From: Mesorhizobium loti
Lineage (GTDB): Bacteria; Pseudomonadota; Alphaproteobacteria; Rhizobiales; Rhizobiaceae
DNA: 64,000 nucleotides
NCBI GenBank assembly: GCA_014189435.1
Contig: CP050293.1
Location: forward strand, 6,949,001 to 7,013,000
Reading direction: 5' to 3'
A model generated the notes under the pieces. The model made no database searches and was not told the origin of the DNA. It saw nothing but the letters and a program-made list of their open reading frames with translations. Both the position numbers and the translations under genes were made by a program. Shown here one piece after another: positions 1 to 8,085 of this stretch; within the stretch, counting starts at the first letter, position 1, and every line of letters starts with the position of its first letter.

Positions 1-602
1 AGCGCGCCGCCTATGCGGCGCTGCGGGAGACGCTGGCAAGGTTCGTTCCGCCCTGCCGGCTGATGCTCGGCAACCATGACGACCGGGCGCTGTTTCTCGA
101 GATGTTCCCGGAAGTGGTTGCGGAAAACGGTTTCGTCCAGAGCGTCGTCGACAGTGGTGAGGGCCGTCTGATCCTGCTCGACACGCTGGACAGCGGCCAT
201 GTCGAGGGCAGGCTGTGCGAGGCGCGCCTCGACTGGCTCGACGAAAGGTTACAGGAAGTGCGCGACAGGCCGGTCTTCCTGTTCATGCACCATCCGCCGT
301 TCCGGATTCACATCCCCGTGCTTGACCGGGTCATGCTCGCCGACGCCGATGCGTTGCACGATGTGCTGCTGCGCCACGGCAATGTCCGTCATATCTTCGC
401 CGGACACGTCCATCGGCTGATCGCCGGCAGCTGGCGCGGCATTCCGGTGAGCACGCTGCGCAGCACCAACCATCAGACCGCGCTCGATTTTTCGAACAGC
501 TGGAGCCTTGGCCACGAACCTCCCGCCTATGCCGTGATCCTGATCGATGCGGACGGGGTGGTCGTCCACTTCCACGATTTTCCCACCGGCGCGGCGCAAT
601 AA
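1..602 (+). CDS. Calcineurin-like phosphoesterase, 5' end outside window
   Basis: A metallophosphoesterase of the Icc/CpdA type, which hydrolyses phosphodiesters with two metals. The frame is open to the window edge, so the first metal-binding motif (DxH/GDxxD) is missing from view. About 199 residues are visible. GNHD is at visible residues 23-26, followed by MHHPPF and the terminal GHVH, the remaining three signature blocks of the family. An in-frame ATG at 63 exists, but starting there would remove nothing diagnostic and ignores a coding-like upstream stretch, so the gene is treated as partial. Cyclic AMP is only one possible substrate. The next gene is convergent. Confidence 0.85.
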   Translation, partial: RAAYAALRETLARFVPPCRLMLGNHDDRALFLEMFPEVVAENGFVQSVVDSGEGRLILLDTLDSGHVEGRLCEARLDWLDERLQEVRDRPVFLFMHHPPFRIHIPVLDRVMLADADALHDVLLRHGNVRHIFAGHVHRLIAGSWRGIPVSTLRSTNHQTALDFSNSWSLGHEPPAYAVILIDADGVVVHFHDFPTGAAQ

Positions 603-659
603 CACCCGTCACCCACGGCACCAGCTTCTCCGATGCGGTGGACGCGACTTCGAGTGACG

Positions 660-1703
660 CTATTGGCTGGAGGCTGCCGTGTCTCTTGCGGCGAGGAAAG
701 CGATGATCTCAGCGTCGATCGCATCCATGTTGGCCGCACGGAACTTCTCATGCGCGCCCGGCATGACGACCGTTTTCATGGTGGCCATGTCGGATGCCCA
801 GCCCTTGTATTGCGTCACTGTCGTGGCACCCCATTCGGAACTGGCGAGAATGAGGATATCGCAGGGATAGGACGAGGGCACGAATCCGGCCGCTGCCTGC
901 AACAGCGCGCTCTTGAACGCCTTCTTGCGCAGGTGTCGCCCAAGGCGTGTCTGTCCAAGACCCACGGCGCTCAGCCCGTCGCGCAACAGGCGCCAGTAGA
1001 TCATCTTGCGGGCGATCTGGCGACGCCTGCTCTCGGTGATCCGATCGTCCGGCATCGGTTTCAGCCAGGCCGAGCCGGGCGAGGGCGGATCGATGAGCAC
1101 GAGCGCCGGCCGCTTGCCGGTCGCTTCATGGCTCAGCCGGCCGACCTCGATCGCCAGCAGGCCACCTGCGCATATGCCGCCGATGATGTCGGGATGCTGG
1201 CCGGTCACCGAAGTGAGTGCTTCAAAGTAGTTGGAGCTGAATTCGGCCATGCTGGAATAGGGTGTCTCGCCGGGCTCGAGCCCCATGCCGCGCACGGCCA
1301 TGACGGCGTATTTCTGCTTCAGTCGCTTGCCGAAGCGATTGGCGAACAGGGCCGAGCCGGAAATGCCATGGATCATGGCGATCGGCTCATGGCCGACATT
1401 GCCCGAAACCGGCACGATCAGCTGACGGGCAGGATGGACCGGCACCAGCGATCCGATCAGCCGGCCGAACTCACGCGGTGTCTGCGCCCCCAGCAGGACA
1501 GAGGTCTGCAACTTGACGCCGAACCGCTTCTGCACGGCCAGTACCAAAGTCTCGGCCGTCAGCGAGTCGCCGCCGAGATCGAAGAAGTTGTCGTCGAGCT
1601 GAACCGTCGGTATCTGCAGTTCCGCGGCGAAGATGCCGGCGATCGCGTGCGCCGGGCCATCGCCCGGCAGCGCGGCGGGCCGCACCCATTGTTGAACGTT
1701 CAT
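660..1703 (-). CDS. Orphan peptidyl/acyl carrier domain fused to a thioesterase (Cys nucleophile)
   Basis: A 347-residue two-domain protein resembling the last part of a nonribosomal peptide synthetase. Residues about 15-85 form a carrier domain with the phosphopantetheine site FFDLGGDSL (Ser47). Residues about 100-340 are an alpha/beta-hydrolase thioesterase. Its nucleophile elbow reads GGICAGG, with Cys178 where most family members have Ser; Asp205 (LVLIDPP) and His318 (PGAHEKF) complete the likely triad. Start ATG 1703 is chosen because AGGGG lies 7 bases upstream; a longer frame reaching 1823 has no such site. No condensation or adenylation domain is nearby, so it must act with a partner elsewhere or release a product in trans. 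Substrate unknown. Confidence 0.8.
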   Translation of the reverse strand: MNVQQWVRPAALPGDGPAHAIAGIFAAELQIPTVQLDDNFFDLGGDSLTAETLVLAVQKRFGVKLQTSVLLGAQTPREFGRLIGSLVPVHPARQLIVPVSGNVGHEPIAMIHGISGSALFANRFGKRLKQKYAVMAVRGMGLEPGETPYSSMAEFSSNYFEALTSVTGQHPDIIGGICAGGLLAIEVGRLSHEATGKRPALVLIDPPSPGSAWLKPMPDDRITESRRRQIARKMIYWRLLRDGLSAVGLGQTRLGRHLRKKAFKSALLQAAAGFVPSSYPCDILILASSEWGATTVTQYKGWASDMATMKTVVMPGAHEKFRAANMDAIDAEIIAFLAARDTAASSQ

Positions 1704-1939
1704 CGGAAAGCCCCTAACCGATGCCTCTATGCGCCTTTTACGCACTGACAGTCCAGCGAACAACCCCGGCTGCCTTGTGCCGGAAGAAGCGGCGTCGAAT
1801 CGCCTGACTTTTATGGGCGTCATCGGGGCCTGCGGTGAACCGCTTGACTGCGCGACATCAGGCTTTGCCCAGCGCTTTTTCGCCCCCGCCAGGGCTGCAG
1901 GGAAAGTGCCCTAAATGCACACGGATTTGGACATTAGTC

Positions 1940-1982
1940 TTGACAGAAATACAGATGTTCAATACCCGTCAAGCAATTGAAC
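1940..1982 (+). promoter_or_regulatory. Putative promoter with overlapping inverted repeat
   Basis: A perfect TTGACA lies at 1940-1945, followed after 17 bases by a weak -10 (TACCCG, 1963-1968). The inverted repeat GTTCAAT (1957-1963) / ATTGAAC (1976-1982) overlaps the -10, a typical repressor position. It stands about 45 bases upstream of the SAF dehydrogenase start and may control the whole E1/E2 operon. Function is inferred from position only. Confidence 0.4.
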
Positions 1983-2011
1983 AAGCCTGCAATGTGGGAG
2001 GAATAAGCGGT

Positions 2012-3340
2012 ATGGCTTCCAATGTTTCGTTGACGGGTCTTGCCCGCGATCTCGAGGAACGCGCCAAGTCGGGCAAGCCTATCCGCATCGGCCTGATCGG
2101 CTCCGGCGAGATGGGAACCGACATCGTCACCCGCGTCGCCCATATGTCGGGCATCGAGATCGGCGCCATTTCCGAACTGAACCTGCCCGCGGCCAGCAAG
2201 GCGGTCGATATCGCGTTCCAGGAGACCGGGCATGCGCGCGAAGTCTCGAACGCGTCGGCGATGACGGCGGCGATGGAGGCTGGCAAGGTGGCGGTCACCA
2301 ATGATGCCAGCCTGGTCATCAACAATGATCTGATCGACGTCGTCATCGACGCCACCGGTGTTCCCGCCGTCGGCGCCGAGATCGGGCTGCGCGCCATGGA
2401 ACATGGCAAGCATCTGGTGATGATGAATGTCGAGGCCGACGTCACCATCGGCGCCTATCTGAAAAGCGAGGCCGACCGGCTCGGCGTCACCTATTCGCTG
2501 GGCGCCGGCGACGAGCCGTCTTCCTGCATGGAGCTGATCGAATTCGTCTCGGCCATGGGTCACCCGATCGTTGCCGCCGGCAAGGGCAAGAACAATCCAC
2601 TCAATATCGACGCCATTCCCCCCGACTATGAGGAGGAAGCCAAGCGCCGGCACATGAATGTGCGCATGCTGGTCGAGTTCGTCGACGGCTCCAAGACCAT
2701 GGTCGAGATGGCGGCGATCGCCAATGCCACCGGGCTGGTTCCCGACAAGGCCGGCATGCACGGCCCGGCCGCGACGCTCGGCGAATTGTCCAAGGTGCTG
2801 GTGCCGCAGAAGGATGGCGGCGTGCTGTCGAAGGTCGGCGTCGTCGACTATTCGATCGGAAAGGGTGTCGCGCCCGGCGTCTTCGTCGTCGCCGACATGT
2901 CGCATCCGCGCATCTCCGAGCGCATGGAAGATCTGAAGATGGGCAAAGGCCCGTACTTCACCTTCCACCGTCCCTATCACCTGACCTCGCTCGAAGTGCC
3001 GCTGACCTGCGCCCGCGTCGTGCTCTACGGCAAGGCCGACATGGTGCCGCTGGCGAAGCCCGTGGCCGAGGTCGCCGCGGTGGCCAAGAAGGACATGAAG
3101 CCGGGCGAGAAGCTCGATGCGATCGGCGAATATTGCTACCGCGCCTGGATCATGACGACGCCGGAGGCGCGCGCCGCCAAGGCCATTCCCTGCGGCCTGC
3201 TGCAGGGCGGCTCGGTCACCGCGCCGATCAAGAAGGGCGAGCTCATCACCTATGCGAATGCCGCGCCCGCAGCGGGCTCCAAGATCGCCGAACTGCGCGC
3301 CCGCCAGGACAAGCTCGTCTACGGGTCCGTGGGAGCGTGA
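2012..3340 (+). CDS. Homoserine-dehydrogenase-like oxidoreductase with C-terminal SAF domain
   Basis: A 442-residue NAD(P)-dependent oxidoreductase-like protein. The Rossmann motif GLIGSGEMG is at residues 27-35, followed by a homoserine-dehydrogenase-like fold. The last ~100 residues form a SAF domain (PVAEVAAVAKKDMKPGEKL, then a C-terminal hairpin). ATG 2012 is preceded by GGGAGGA at about 9 bases and is preferred over an upstream in-frame start at 1835. Stop and the next ATG are 2 bases apart, so it is probably co-translated with the E1/E2 genes. The family is common in rhizobial catabolic clusters and often sits beside 2-oxoacid dehydrogenase genes. The substrate is not known to me; a role in degrading a sugar acid or branched polyol is inference. 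Confidence 0.75.
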   Translation: MASNVSLTGLARDLEERAKSGKPIRIGLIGSGEMGTDIVTRVAHMSGIEIGAISELNLPAASKAVDIAFQETGHAREVSNASAMTAAMEAGKVAVTNDASLVINNDLIDVVIDATGVPAVGAEIGLRAMEHGKHLVMMNVEADVTIGAYLKSEADRLGVTYSLGAGDEPSSCMELIEFVSAMGHPIVAAGKGKNNPLNIDAIPPDYEEEAKRRHMNVRMLVEFVDGSKTMVEMAAIANATGLVPDKAGMHGPAATLGELSKVLVPQKDGGVLSKVGVVDYSIGKGVAPGVFVVADMSHPRISERMEDLKMGKGPYFTFHRPYHLTSLEVPLTCARVVLYGKADMVPLAKPVAEVAAVAKKDMKPGEKLDAIGEYCYRAWIMTTPEARAAKAIPCGLLQGGSVTAPIKKGELITYANAAPAAGSKIAELRARQDKLVYGSVGA

Positions 3341-3342
3341 TC

Positions 3343-4371
3343 ATGGCCGGAGCCAGCAAAGCCGTCACTGATAGTCGCGCCAATCTGCCCTTCGTCTACC
3401 GCCAGTACAGCGCCGAGCAGCTCAGGGAGGTGCTCTACAAGATGTACCTCATCCGCCGCTTCGAAGAGGGCGCGGAGGAGTGCTACACGCGCGGCCTCAT
3501 CCACGGCACCATGCATTTGTCGATCGGCCAGGAAGCCAGCGCCATGGGCATCTGCATGCCGCTTGCCGAGGATGACCAGATCACCTCGACGCATCGCGGT
3601 CATGGCCACTGCATCGCCAAGGGCGCCGAGGTCAAGCGCATGTTCGCCGAGTTCTTCGGCAAGACCACCGGCTATTGCAAGGGCCGTGGCGGCTCGATGC
3701 ACATCGCCGATGTCGGCAAGGGCAATCTCGGCGCCAATGGCATCGTCGCCGGCGGCATCCCGATCGCCGTCGGGGCGGGGCTCTCTTCCAAGATGATGAA
3801 GACCGGCAAGGTCGTGGTCTCGTTCTTCGGCGACGGCGCCAACAATGAAGGCGCCTTCCATGAGGCGCTGAACATGGCGGCGATCTGGAAGCTGCCTGTC
3901 ATTTTCGTCTGCGAGAACAACGGCTACGGCATGTCGACATCGACGGCCCGCTCGACCGCCGTCAAGAACATCGCCGAACGCGCCGCCGCCTATTCGATGC
4001 CGGGCGTCATCGTCAACGGCAACATCTTCTCCGAGGTTGCCGAGGCGTCGCATCAGGCTGTCGCCCGGGCCCGCGCGGGCGAGGGGCCGACGCTGATCGA
4101 GTCCAAGACCTATCGCCATCGCGGCCATTCCAAGAGCGACCGCAACCGTTATCGCACCAAGGAGGAGATCGAGGACTGGATGTCGAATCGCGATCCGATC
4201 ACCCTGTTCGAAAGCGAGCTCAGGGAATTCGGCTTCATCGACAACAAGGGCATCGAGGCCATTCGCGATGCGGTGGCGCAAGAGATCGCCGACGGCATCG
4301 AGTTCGCCAAGGCGAGCCCGTCGCCCGACGTTCGCGACACCGGCAATTATGTCTATACGGAGCAGGCGTGA
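3343..4371 (+). CDS. Thiamine-diphosphate dehydrogenase E1 component, alpha subunit (PDH/acetoin-dehydrogenase type)
   Basis: A 342-residue E1 alpha subunit of a 2-oxoacid or acetoin dehydrogenase complex. It decarboxylates the substrate on thiamine diphosphate and passes the acyl group to lipoyl-E2. Visible markers are the N-terminal MYLIRRFEE, the TPP/Mg motif beginning [17 protein letters not shown] and ending ENN (about residues 164-193), and the phosphorylation-loop-like [10 protein letters not shown]. The start ATG 3343 is 2 bases after the SAF-dehydrogenase stop. The beta subunit overlaps the stop by one base. Because no E3 gene follows and the upstream gene is a dehydrogenase of unknown substrate, this is probably a dedicated catabolic complex and not the housekeeping pyruvate dehydrogenase. 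Confidence 0.88.
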   Translation: MAGASKAVTDSRANLPFVYRQYSAEQLREVLYKMYLIRRFEEGAEECYTRGLIHGTMHLSIGQEASAMGICMPLAEDDQITSTHRGHGHCIAKGAEVKRMFAEFFGKTTGYCKGRGGSMHIADVGKGNLGANGIVAGGIPIAVGAGLSSKMMKTGKVVVSFFGDGANNEGAFHEALNMAAIWKLPVIFVCENNGYGMSTSTARSTAVKNIAERAAAYSMPGVIVNGNIFSEVAEASHQAVARARAGEGPTLIESKTYRHRGHSKSDRNRYRTKEEIEDWMSNRDPITLFESELREFGFIDNKGIEAIRDAVAQEIADGIEFAKASPSPDVRDTGNYVYTEQA

Positions 4372-5369
4372 TGGACGCGATGGTGCGTGAACTGAGCTAC
4401 GCCCAGGCGATCCAGGAAGCCATGGCGATCGCCATGGACATGGACGAACGCGTCTTCCTGATGGGCGAGGATATCGGCGTCTATGGCGGCGCCTTCCAGG
4501 TGACCGGCGATCTGGTCGAGCGTTTCGGCACCGAGCGGGTGATCGACACGCCGATTTCGGAGTTGGGCGGTGCAGGCGTCGCGGTGGGTGCCGCCCTCAC
4601 CGGCATGCGGCCGATCTTTGAATTCCAGTTCTCCGATTTCGCCACGCTGGCCATGGAGCAGATCGTCAACCAGGCGGCCAAGATGCGCTTCATGCTGGGC
4701 GGCGAGGTTTCGGTTCCCGTGGTGATGCGCTTTCCCGCCGGTTCCGGCACCGGTGCGGCGGCCCAGCACAGCCAGAGCCTGGAAGCCTGGCTCGGCCATG
4801 TGCCGGGTCTGAAAGTCATCCAGCCGGCGACGCCCTATGATGCCAAAGGCATGCTTTTGGCGGCGGTCGCCGATCCCGATCCGGTGATGATCTTCGAGCA
4901 CAAGCTGCTCTACAAGATGAAAGGCCCGGTGCCCGAAGGCTATTACACCGTGCCGATCGGCAAGGCCGATATCCGCCGCGAGGGCCGCGACCTGACCATC
5001 GTCGCCACCTCTATCATGGTGCAGAAGGCGCTCGACGCCGCGGCGGCGCTGGAGAGCGAAGGCATCGACGTCGAAGTCGTTGATCTGCGCACCATCCGGC
5101 CGATGGACAAGCAGACCGTCATCGACAGCGTCAAGAAGACGTCGCGGCTGATGTGTGTCTACGAAGCGGTCAAGACGCTGGGCATTGGCGCCGAGGTCAG
5201 CGCCATGATCGCCGAGAGCGAGGCGTTCGACTATCTCGATGCGCCGATCGTGCGGCTGGGCGGCGCCGAGACACCGATCCCCTACAATCCGGAACTCGAG
5301 AAAGCGACGGTGCCGCAAATTCCCGACATCATCACCGCCGCGCGCGACCTCGTGAAAGGGGTCCGCTAG
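4371..5369 (+). CDS. Thiamine-diphosphate dehydrogenase E1 component, beta subunit
   Basis: A 332-residue E1 beta subunit forming the alpha2beta2 heterotetramer with the preceding product. Markers include [12 protein letters not shown], the Glu that activates TPP in [17 protein letters not shown], and the C-terminal transketolase domain ([13 protein letters not shown]). ATG 4371 shares its A with the TGA of the alpha gene, which indicates translational coupling. A GTG one codon upstream is also possible. The E2 gene starts 3 bases after the stop. Family assignment is secure; the 2-oxoacid used is not visible from sequence. Confidence 0.88.
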   Translation: MDAMVRELSYAQAIQEAMAIAMDMDERVFLMGEDIGVYGGAFQVTGDLVERFGTERVIDTPISELGGAGVAVGAALTGMRPIFEFQFSDFATLAMEQIVNQAAKMRFMLGGEVSVPVVMRFPAGSGTGAAAQHSQSLEAWLGHVPGLKVIQPATPYDAKGMLLAAVADPDPVMIFEHKLLYKMKGPVPEGYYTVPIGKADIRREGRDLTIVATSIMVQKALDAAAALESEGIDVEVVDLRTIRPMDKQTVIDSVKKTSRLMCVYEAVKTLGIGAEVSAMIAESEAFDYLDAPIVRLGGAETPIPYNPELEKATVPQIPDIITAARDLVKGVR

Positions 5370-5372
5370 CCC

Positions 5373-5894
5373 ATGCCGACCGAAGTCATTCTTCCCAAGG
5401 TCGACATGGACATGGCGACCGGACAGATCTCGCGTTGGTTTGCCGAGGAAGGCGCGCACGTCAAGAAGGGCGATGTGCTGTTCGAGATCGAAACCGACAA
5501 GGCGGCGATGGAGATCGACGCGCCGGCCAGCGGTGTGCTGCGCGATGTGACCGGCAAGGAAGGTGTCGATATCGCGGTCGGTGCGGCTGTTGCGTGGATT
5601 TATGCGGACGATGAGGCGTATGGGGCCGATGTGGCTGCGGCCAAGCAGCACGAGGCGCCAATCTCCCCCTTGTGGGGGAGATGTCGACGAAGTCGACAGA
5701 GGGGGGCGCTGCCCCGCCAACGTCTCGTTCTGTCACGCCCCCCTCTGCCCTACCGGGCATCTCCCCCACAAGGGGGGAGATCGGCCAATCGCCATCGGTC
5801 GCTCGTGCGACACCGTTGGCCCGACGTTTGGCCCGTGAGGCGGGCCTTGTCCTTGCCGACATCGCAGGCACCGGCCCGCATGGCCGGGTGGTGA
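5373..5894 (+). CDS. Dihydrolipoamide acyltransferase (E2), N-terminal lipoyl part before frame break
   Basis: The first ~96 residues are a standard lipoyl domain with the lipoylated Lys in ETDKAAMEID (residues 48-57), ending at AAAKQHEAP. From 5661 this frame enters a palindromic repeat element and gives a nonsense tail that stops at 5894. The peripheral-subunit-binding and catalytic domains continue in another frame (next entry). One additional base in the C5 run at 5665-5669 would join both parts into one E2 of normal layout. Either the gene is broken or the run is miscounted in this sequence. It follows the E1 beta stop by 3 bases. Confidence 0.7.
   Translation: MPTEVILPKVDMDMATGQISRWFAEEGAHVKKGDVLFEIETDKAAMEIDAPASGVLRDVTGKEGVDIAVGAAVAWIYADDEAYGADVAAAKQHEAPISPLWGRCRRSRQRGALPRQRLVLSRPPLPYRASPPQGGRSANRHRSLVRHRWPDVWPVRRALSLPTSQAPARMAGW
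5661..5781. repeat. Palindromic repeat element inserted in the E2 linker
   Basis: A 121-base element with long inverted ends. The left end begins ATCTCCCCCTTGTGGGGGAG and the right end is its near-complement (CATCTCCCCCACAAGGGG). Internal arms CAGAGGGGGGCG and CGCCCCCCTCTG also pair, so the whole unit can fold into one long hairpin. It has the look of the short interspersed palindromes common in Mesorhizobium genomes. It sits exactly between the lipoyl and the subunit-binding domains of E2. In the frame of the catalytic half it contains no stop. Confidence 0.8.
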
Positions 5895-6742
5895 AGGCCG
5901 ATGTCGACGCGGCGATTGCCGGTGGCGGTGCCAAGCCAGCCGCCAAGGCAGCACCCGCTGCTGCTCCTGCTGCTACACCAGCCGTGAAGGCGATGTCGGA
6001 CGATCAGGTGCTGAAGCTGTTCGAAGCTGGCTCCTACGACCTCGTCCCGCATGACAACATGCGCAAGACCATTGCGCGGCGCCTGGTCGAGGCCAAGACC
6101 ACCATTCCGCATTTCTACCTGACGCTCGACTGTGAGCTCGACGCGCTCCTGGCGTTGCGCACGCAGATCAATGCCGCAGCCCCGGTGAAGAAGACCGACA
6201 AGGGCGAAGCACCGGCCTACAAGCTGTCGGTCAACGACATGGTCATCAAGGCGATGGCGATGGCGCTGAAAGCGGTGCCGGATGCCAATGCCTCATGGAC
6301 CGAAACCGCCATGGTCAAGCACAAGCATGCGGATGTCGGCGTTGCCGTGTCGATCCCCGGTGGCCTGATCACGCCGATCATTCGGCATGCCGATGAAAAG
6401 ACGCTGTCCACCATCTCCAACGAGATGAAGGATCTGGCCAGCCGGGCGCGCAGCCGCAAGCTGAAGCCGGAAGAGTATCAGGGCGGCACCACGGCGGTGT
6501 CCAACCTCGGCATGTTCGGCATCAAGGACTTTGCCGCCGTCATCAACCCGCCGCACGCGACGATCCTGGCGGTCGGTGCCGGCGAGGAGCGGGCGGTGGT
6601 CAAGAATGGCGAGATCAAGATAGCGACCGTGATGTCGGTGACGCTGTCGACCGACCATCGCGCCGTCGACGGTGCGCTCGGTGCCGAACTGCTGGTCGCC
6701 TTCAAGCGCCTGATCGAGAACCCGATGGGCATGTTGGTCTAG
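5672..6742 (+). CDS. Dihydrolipoamide acyltransferase (E2), subunit-binding and catalytic part
   Basis: The 356-residue frame from GTG 5672 holds a linker derived from the repeat element, the E1/E3-binding domain (ATPLARRLAREAGL to GRVVKADV), an Ala/Pro linker and the acyltransferase core ending with HRAVDG (about residues 328-333), the catalytic His motif. It is in a different frame from the lipoyl domain at 5373, so as written the two halves are separate polypeptides. A core without the lipoyl arm could assemble but would not take part in acyl transfer unless another lipoyl protein serves it. This half is intact and looks under selection. Confidence 0.75.
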   Translation: MGEMSTKSTEGGAAPPTSRSVTPPSALPGISPTRGEIGQSPSVARATPLARRLAREAGLVLADIAGTGPHGRVVKADVDAAIAGGGAKPAAKAAPAAAPAATPAVKAMSDDQVLKLFEAGSYDLVPHDNMRKTIARRLVEAKTTIPHFYLTLDCELDALLALRTQINAAAPVKKTDKGEAPAYKLSVNDMVIKAMAMALKAVPDANASWTETAMVKHKHADVGVAVSIPGGLITPIIRHADEKTLSTISNEMKDLASRARSRKLKPEEYQGGTTAVSNLGMFGIKDFAAVINPPHATILAVGAGEERAVVKNGEIKIATVMSVTLSTDHRAVDGALGAELLVAFKRLIENPMGMLV

Positions 6743-6912
6743 GCGCTGTCGAGGTAGCGAAACCCTCGGGTGGGGCGGCCAGTTGCATCGAAGGATCGCC
6801 AGCCCGCCAGAGGGCCATGAGGCTCGTGGAACGCCCGTTCCGCGGGCCTTAATCGTTGTGCCGTGAGAGCATTTCGCGCGAAGCTGCTGCCTGATCGGGT
6901 CGCACACGCGCA

Positions 6913-6930
6913 CTGTCATCCACCAGTCAT
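6913..6930 (+). promoter_or_regulatory. Putative Pho box (PhoB binding site)
   Basis: CTGTCAT (6913-6919) and CAGTCAT (6924-6930) are direct repeats with an exact 11-base period, separated by CCAC. This matches the PhoB consensus of two CTGTCAT repeats with one mismatch. It lies 79 bases upstream of the binding-protein gene of the ABC/SurE operon. Phosphate-starvation control of that operon is therefore likely. No second box was found in the same gap. Confidence 0.55.
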
Positions 6931-7008
6931 ATGCGCCGTGCAGGGAGGAAGAGACGGGGAGCCGGCCAGGAGCCGGACCGGTCATGCACAGACAAGACAG
7001 GAGGTCTC

Positions 7009-7995
7009 ATGAAGACGCAATTCATCAAGCTGCTGGCCAGCCAGCTGGCGCTCGCGGCAACTTTGTTTGCCGGCGTGGCAAACGCCGAAACGCTGACGCT
7101 CTATACATCACAGCCGGAAGCCGACGCGGCCAAGACCGTGGATGCGTTCAAGAAGGCGCAGCCCGGCATCGACGTCACCATCTATCGCTCCGGAACCAGC
7201 GACATCCTGACCAAGTTGGCGGCAGAGTTTGCCGCCGGCAGCCCGCAGCCCGATGTGCTTTTGATCGCCGACGCGGTCTCCATGGAGCTGCTGAAGAAGG
7301 ACGACCGGCTGCTGCCCTATCCCGAGGCCAAGCTCGATGGCATCGAGGCGGATGCCTATGACGCCGACAAGACCTATTTCGGCAGCAAGCTGATCACCAC
7401 CGGCATCGTCTACAACACCGCCGCAGCCGAAAAGCCGGAGCATTGGGCCGATCTCGCCAAGCCGGCCTATGCCGATGGCCTGGTCATGCCGAGCCCGCTC
7501 TATTCGGGTGCGGCCGCCTACCTGCTTTCAGGCTTCGTCGGCGATACCAATTATGGCTGGGACTTCTTCCAGAAGCTGAAGACCAACAACACCGTCAGCG
7601 TGCGCGGCAATGGTGCCGTGCTGAAGTCGGTGGCATCAGGCGAGAAGCCTTATGGCATCCTCGTCGACTTCATGGCGATGAACGCCAAGAAGAAGGGCTC
7701 GCCGGTCGAATTCGTGTTCCCCTCAGAAGGCGTGCCGGCGGTGACCGAACCGGTTGCCATCATGAAGACGGCCAAGAATGTCGACGGCGCCAAGAAGTTC
7801 GTCGACTTCATTCTCTCGGATGACGGCCAGAAGCTGGCGCTTTCCATGGGCTATCTGCCGGCGCGCGCCTCGGTTGGCCGCCCCGAATGGCTGCCGGAAG
7901 GCGTCAAGGTCAAGGTGATGCCGTTCGACACCAAGGCAATCGTCGCCACGACCGACGCCGACAAGGCGAAGTTCTCGGAACTGTTCGGCGGCTGA
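7009..7995 (+). CDS. Periplasmic substrate-binding protein of Fe(III)/organophosphate-type ABC importer
   Basis: A 328-residue protein with a Sec signal peptide (cleavage near VANA-E, residue 26). The mature part is a periplasmic binding protein type II beginning TLTLYTSQPEADAAKTVDAF, like AfuA/FbpA and the phosphonate-type binders. CAGGAGGT precedes ATG 7009. Family members bind ferric ions, hexose phosphates or 2-aminoethylphosphonate. The Pho box upstream and the SurE gene at the operon end favour a phosphorus compound over iron. A hairpin follows the stop. Confidence 0.8.
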   Translation: MKTQFIKLLASQLALAATLFAGVANAETLTLYTSQPEADAAKTVDAFKKAQPGIDVTIYRSGTSDILTKLAAEFAAGSPQPDVLLIADAVSMELLKKDDRLLPYPEAKLDGIEADAYDADKTYFGSKLITTGIVYNTAAAEKPEHWADLAKPAYADGLVMPSPLYSGAAAYLLSGFVGDTNYGWDFFQKLKTNNTVSVRGNGAVLKSVASGEKPYGILVDFMAMNAKKKGSPVEFVFPSEGVPAVTEPVAIMKTAKNVDGAKKFVDFILSDDGQKLALSMGYLPARASVGRPEWLPEGVKVKVMPFDTKAIVATTDADKAKFSELFGG

Positions 7996-8010
7996 GCCGG
8001 CAATCCCGGC

Positions 8011-8034
8011 GGGATGCCGTCCCAGCGGCATCCC
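8011..8034 (+). terminator. Intercistronic stem-loop
   Basis: A perfect 9-bp stem (GGGATGCCG / CGGCATCCC) with a 6-base loop lies between the binding-protein and permease genes and has no T-run. Such elements usually protect or attenuate the mRNA so that the binding protein is made in excess of the membrane parts. Confidence 0.5.
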
Positions 8035-8085
8035 TGACGGGCGAAACCCGATCGCATTGGCCGATCGATCCCAGGAAAAGCAATC

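Noticed and set aside
633..1748. 371-codon plus-strand frame opposite the carrier-thioesterase
   Set aside because: No ribosome site and repetitive Arg/Ala/His composition; the minus-strand gene has two clear domains.
4353..5720. 455-codon antisense frame opposite the E1 beta gene
   Set aside because: His/Asp/Arg-rich shadow typical of high-GC coding DNA; the sense gene is a clear E1 beta.
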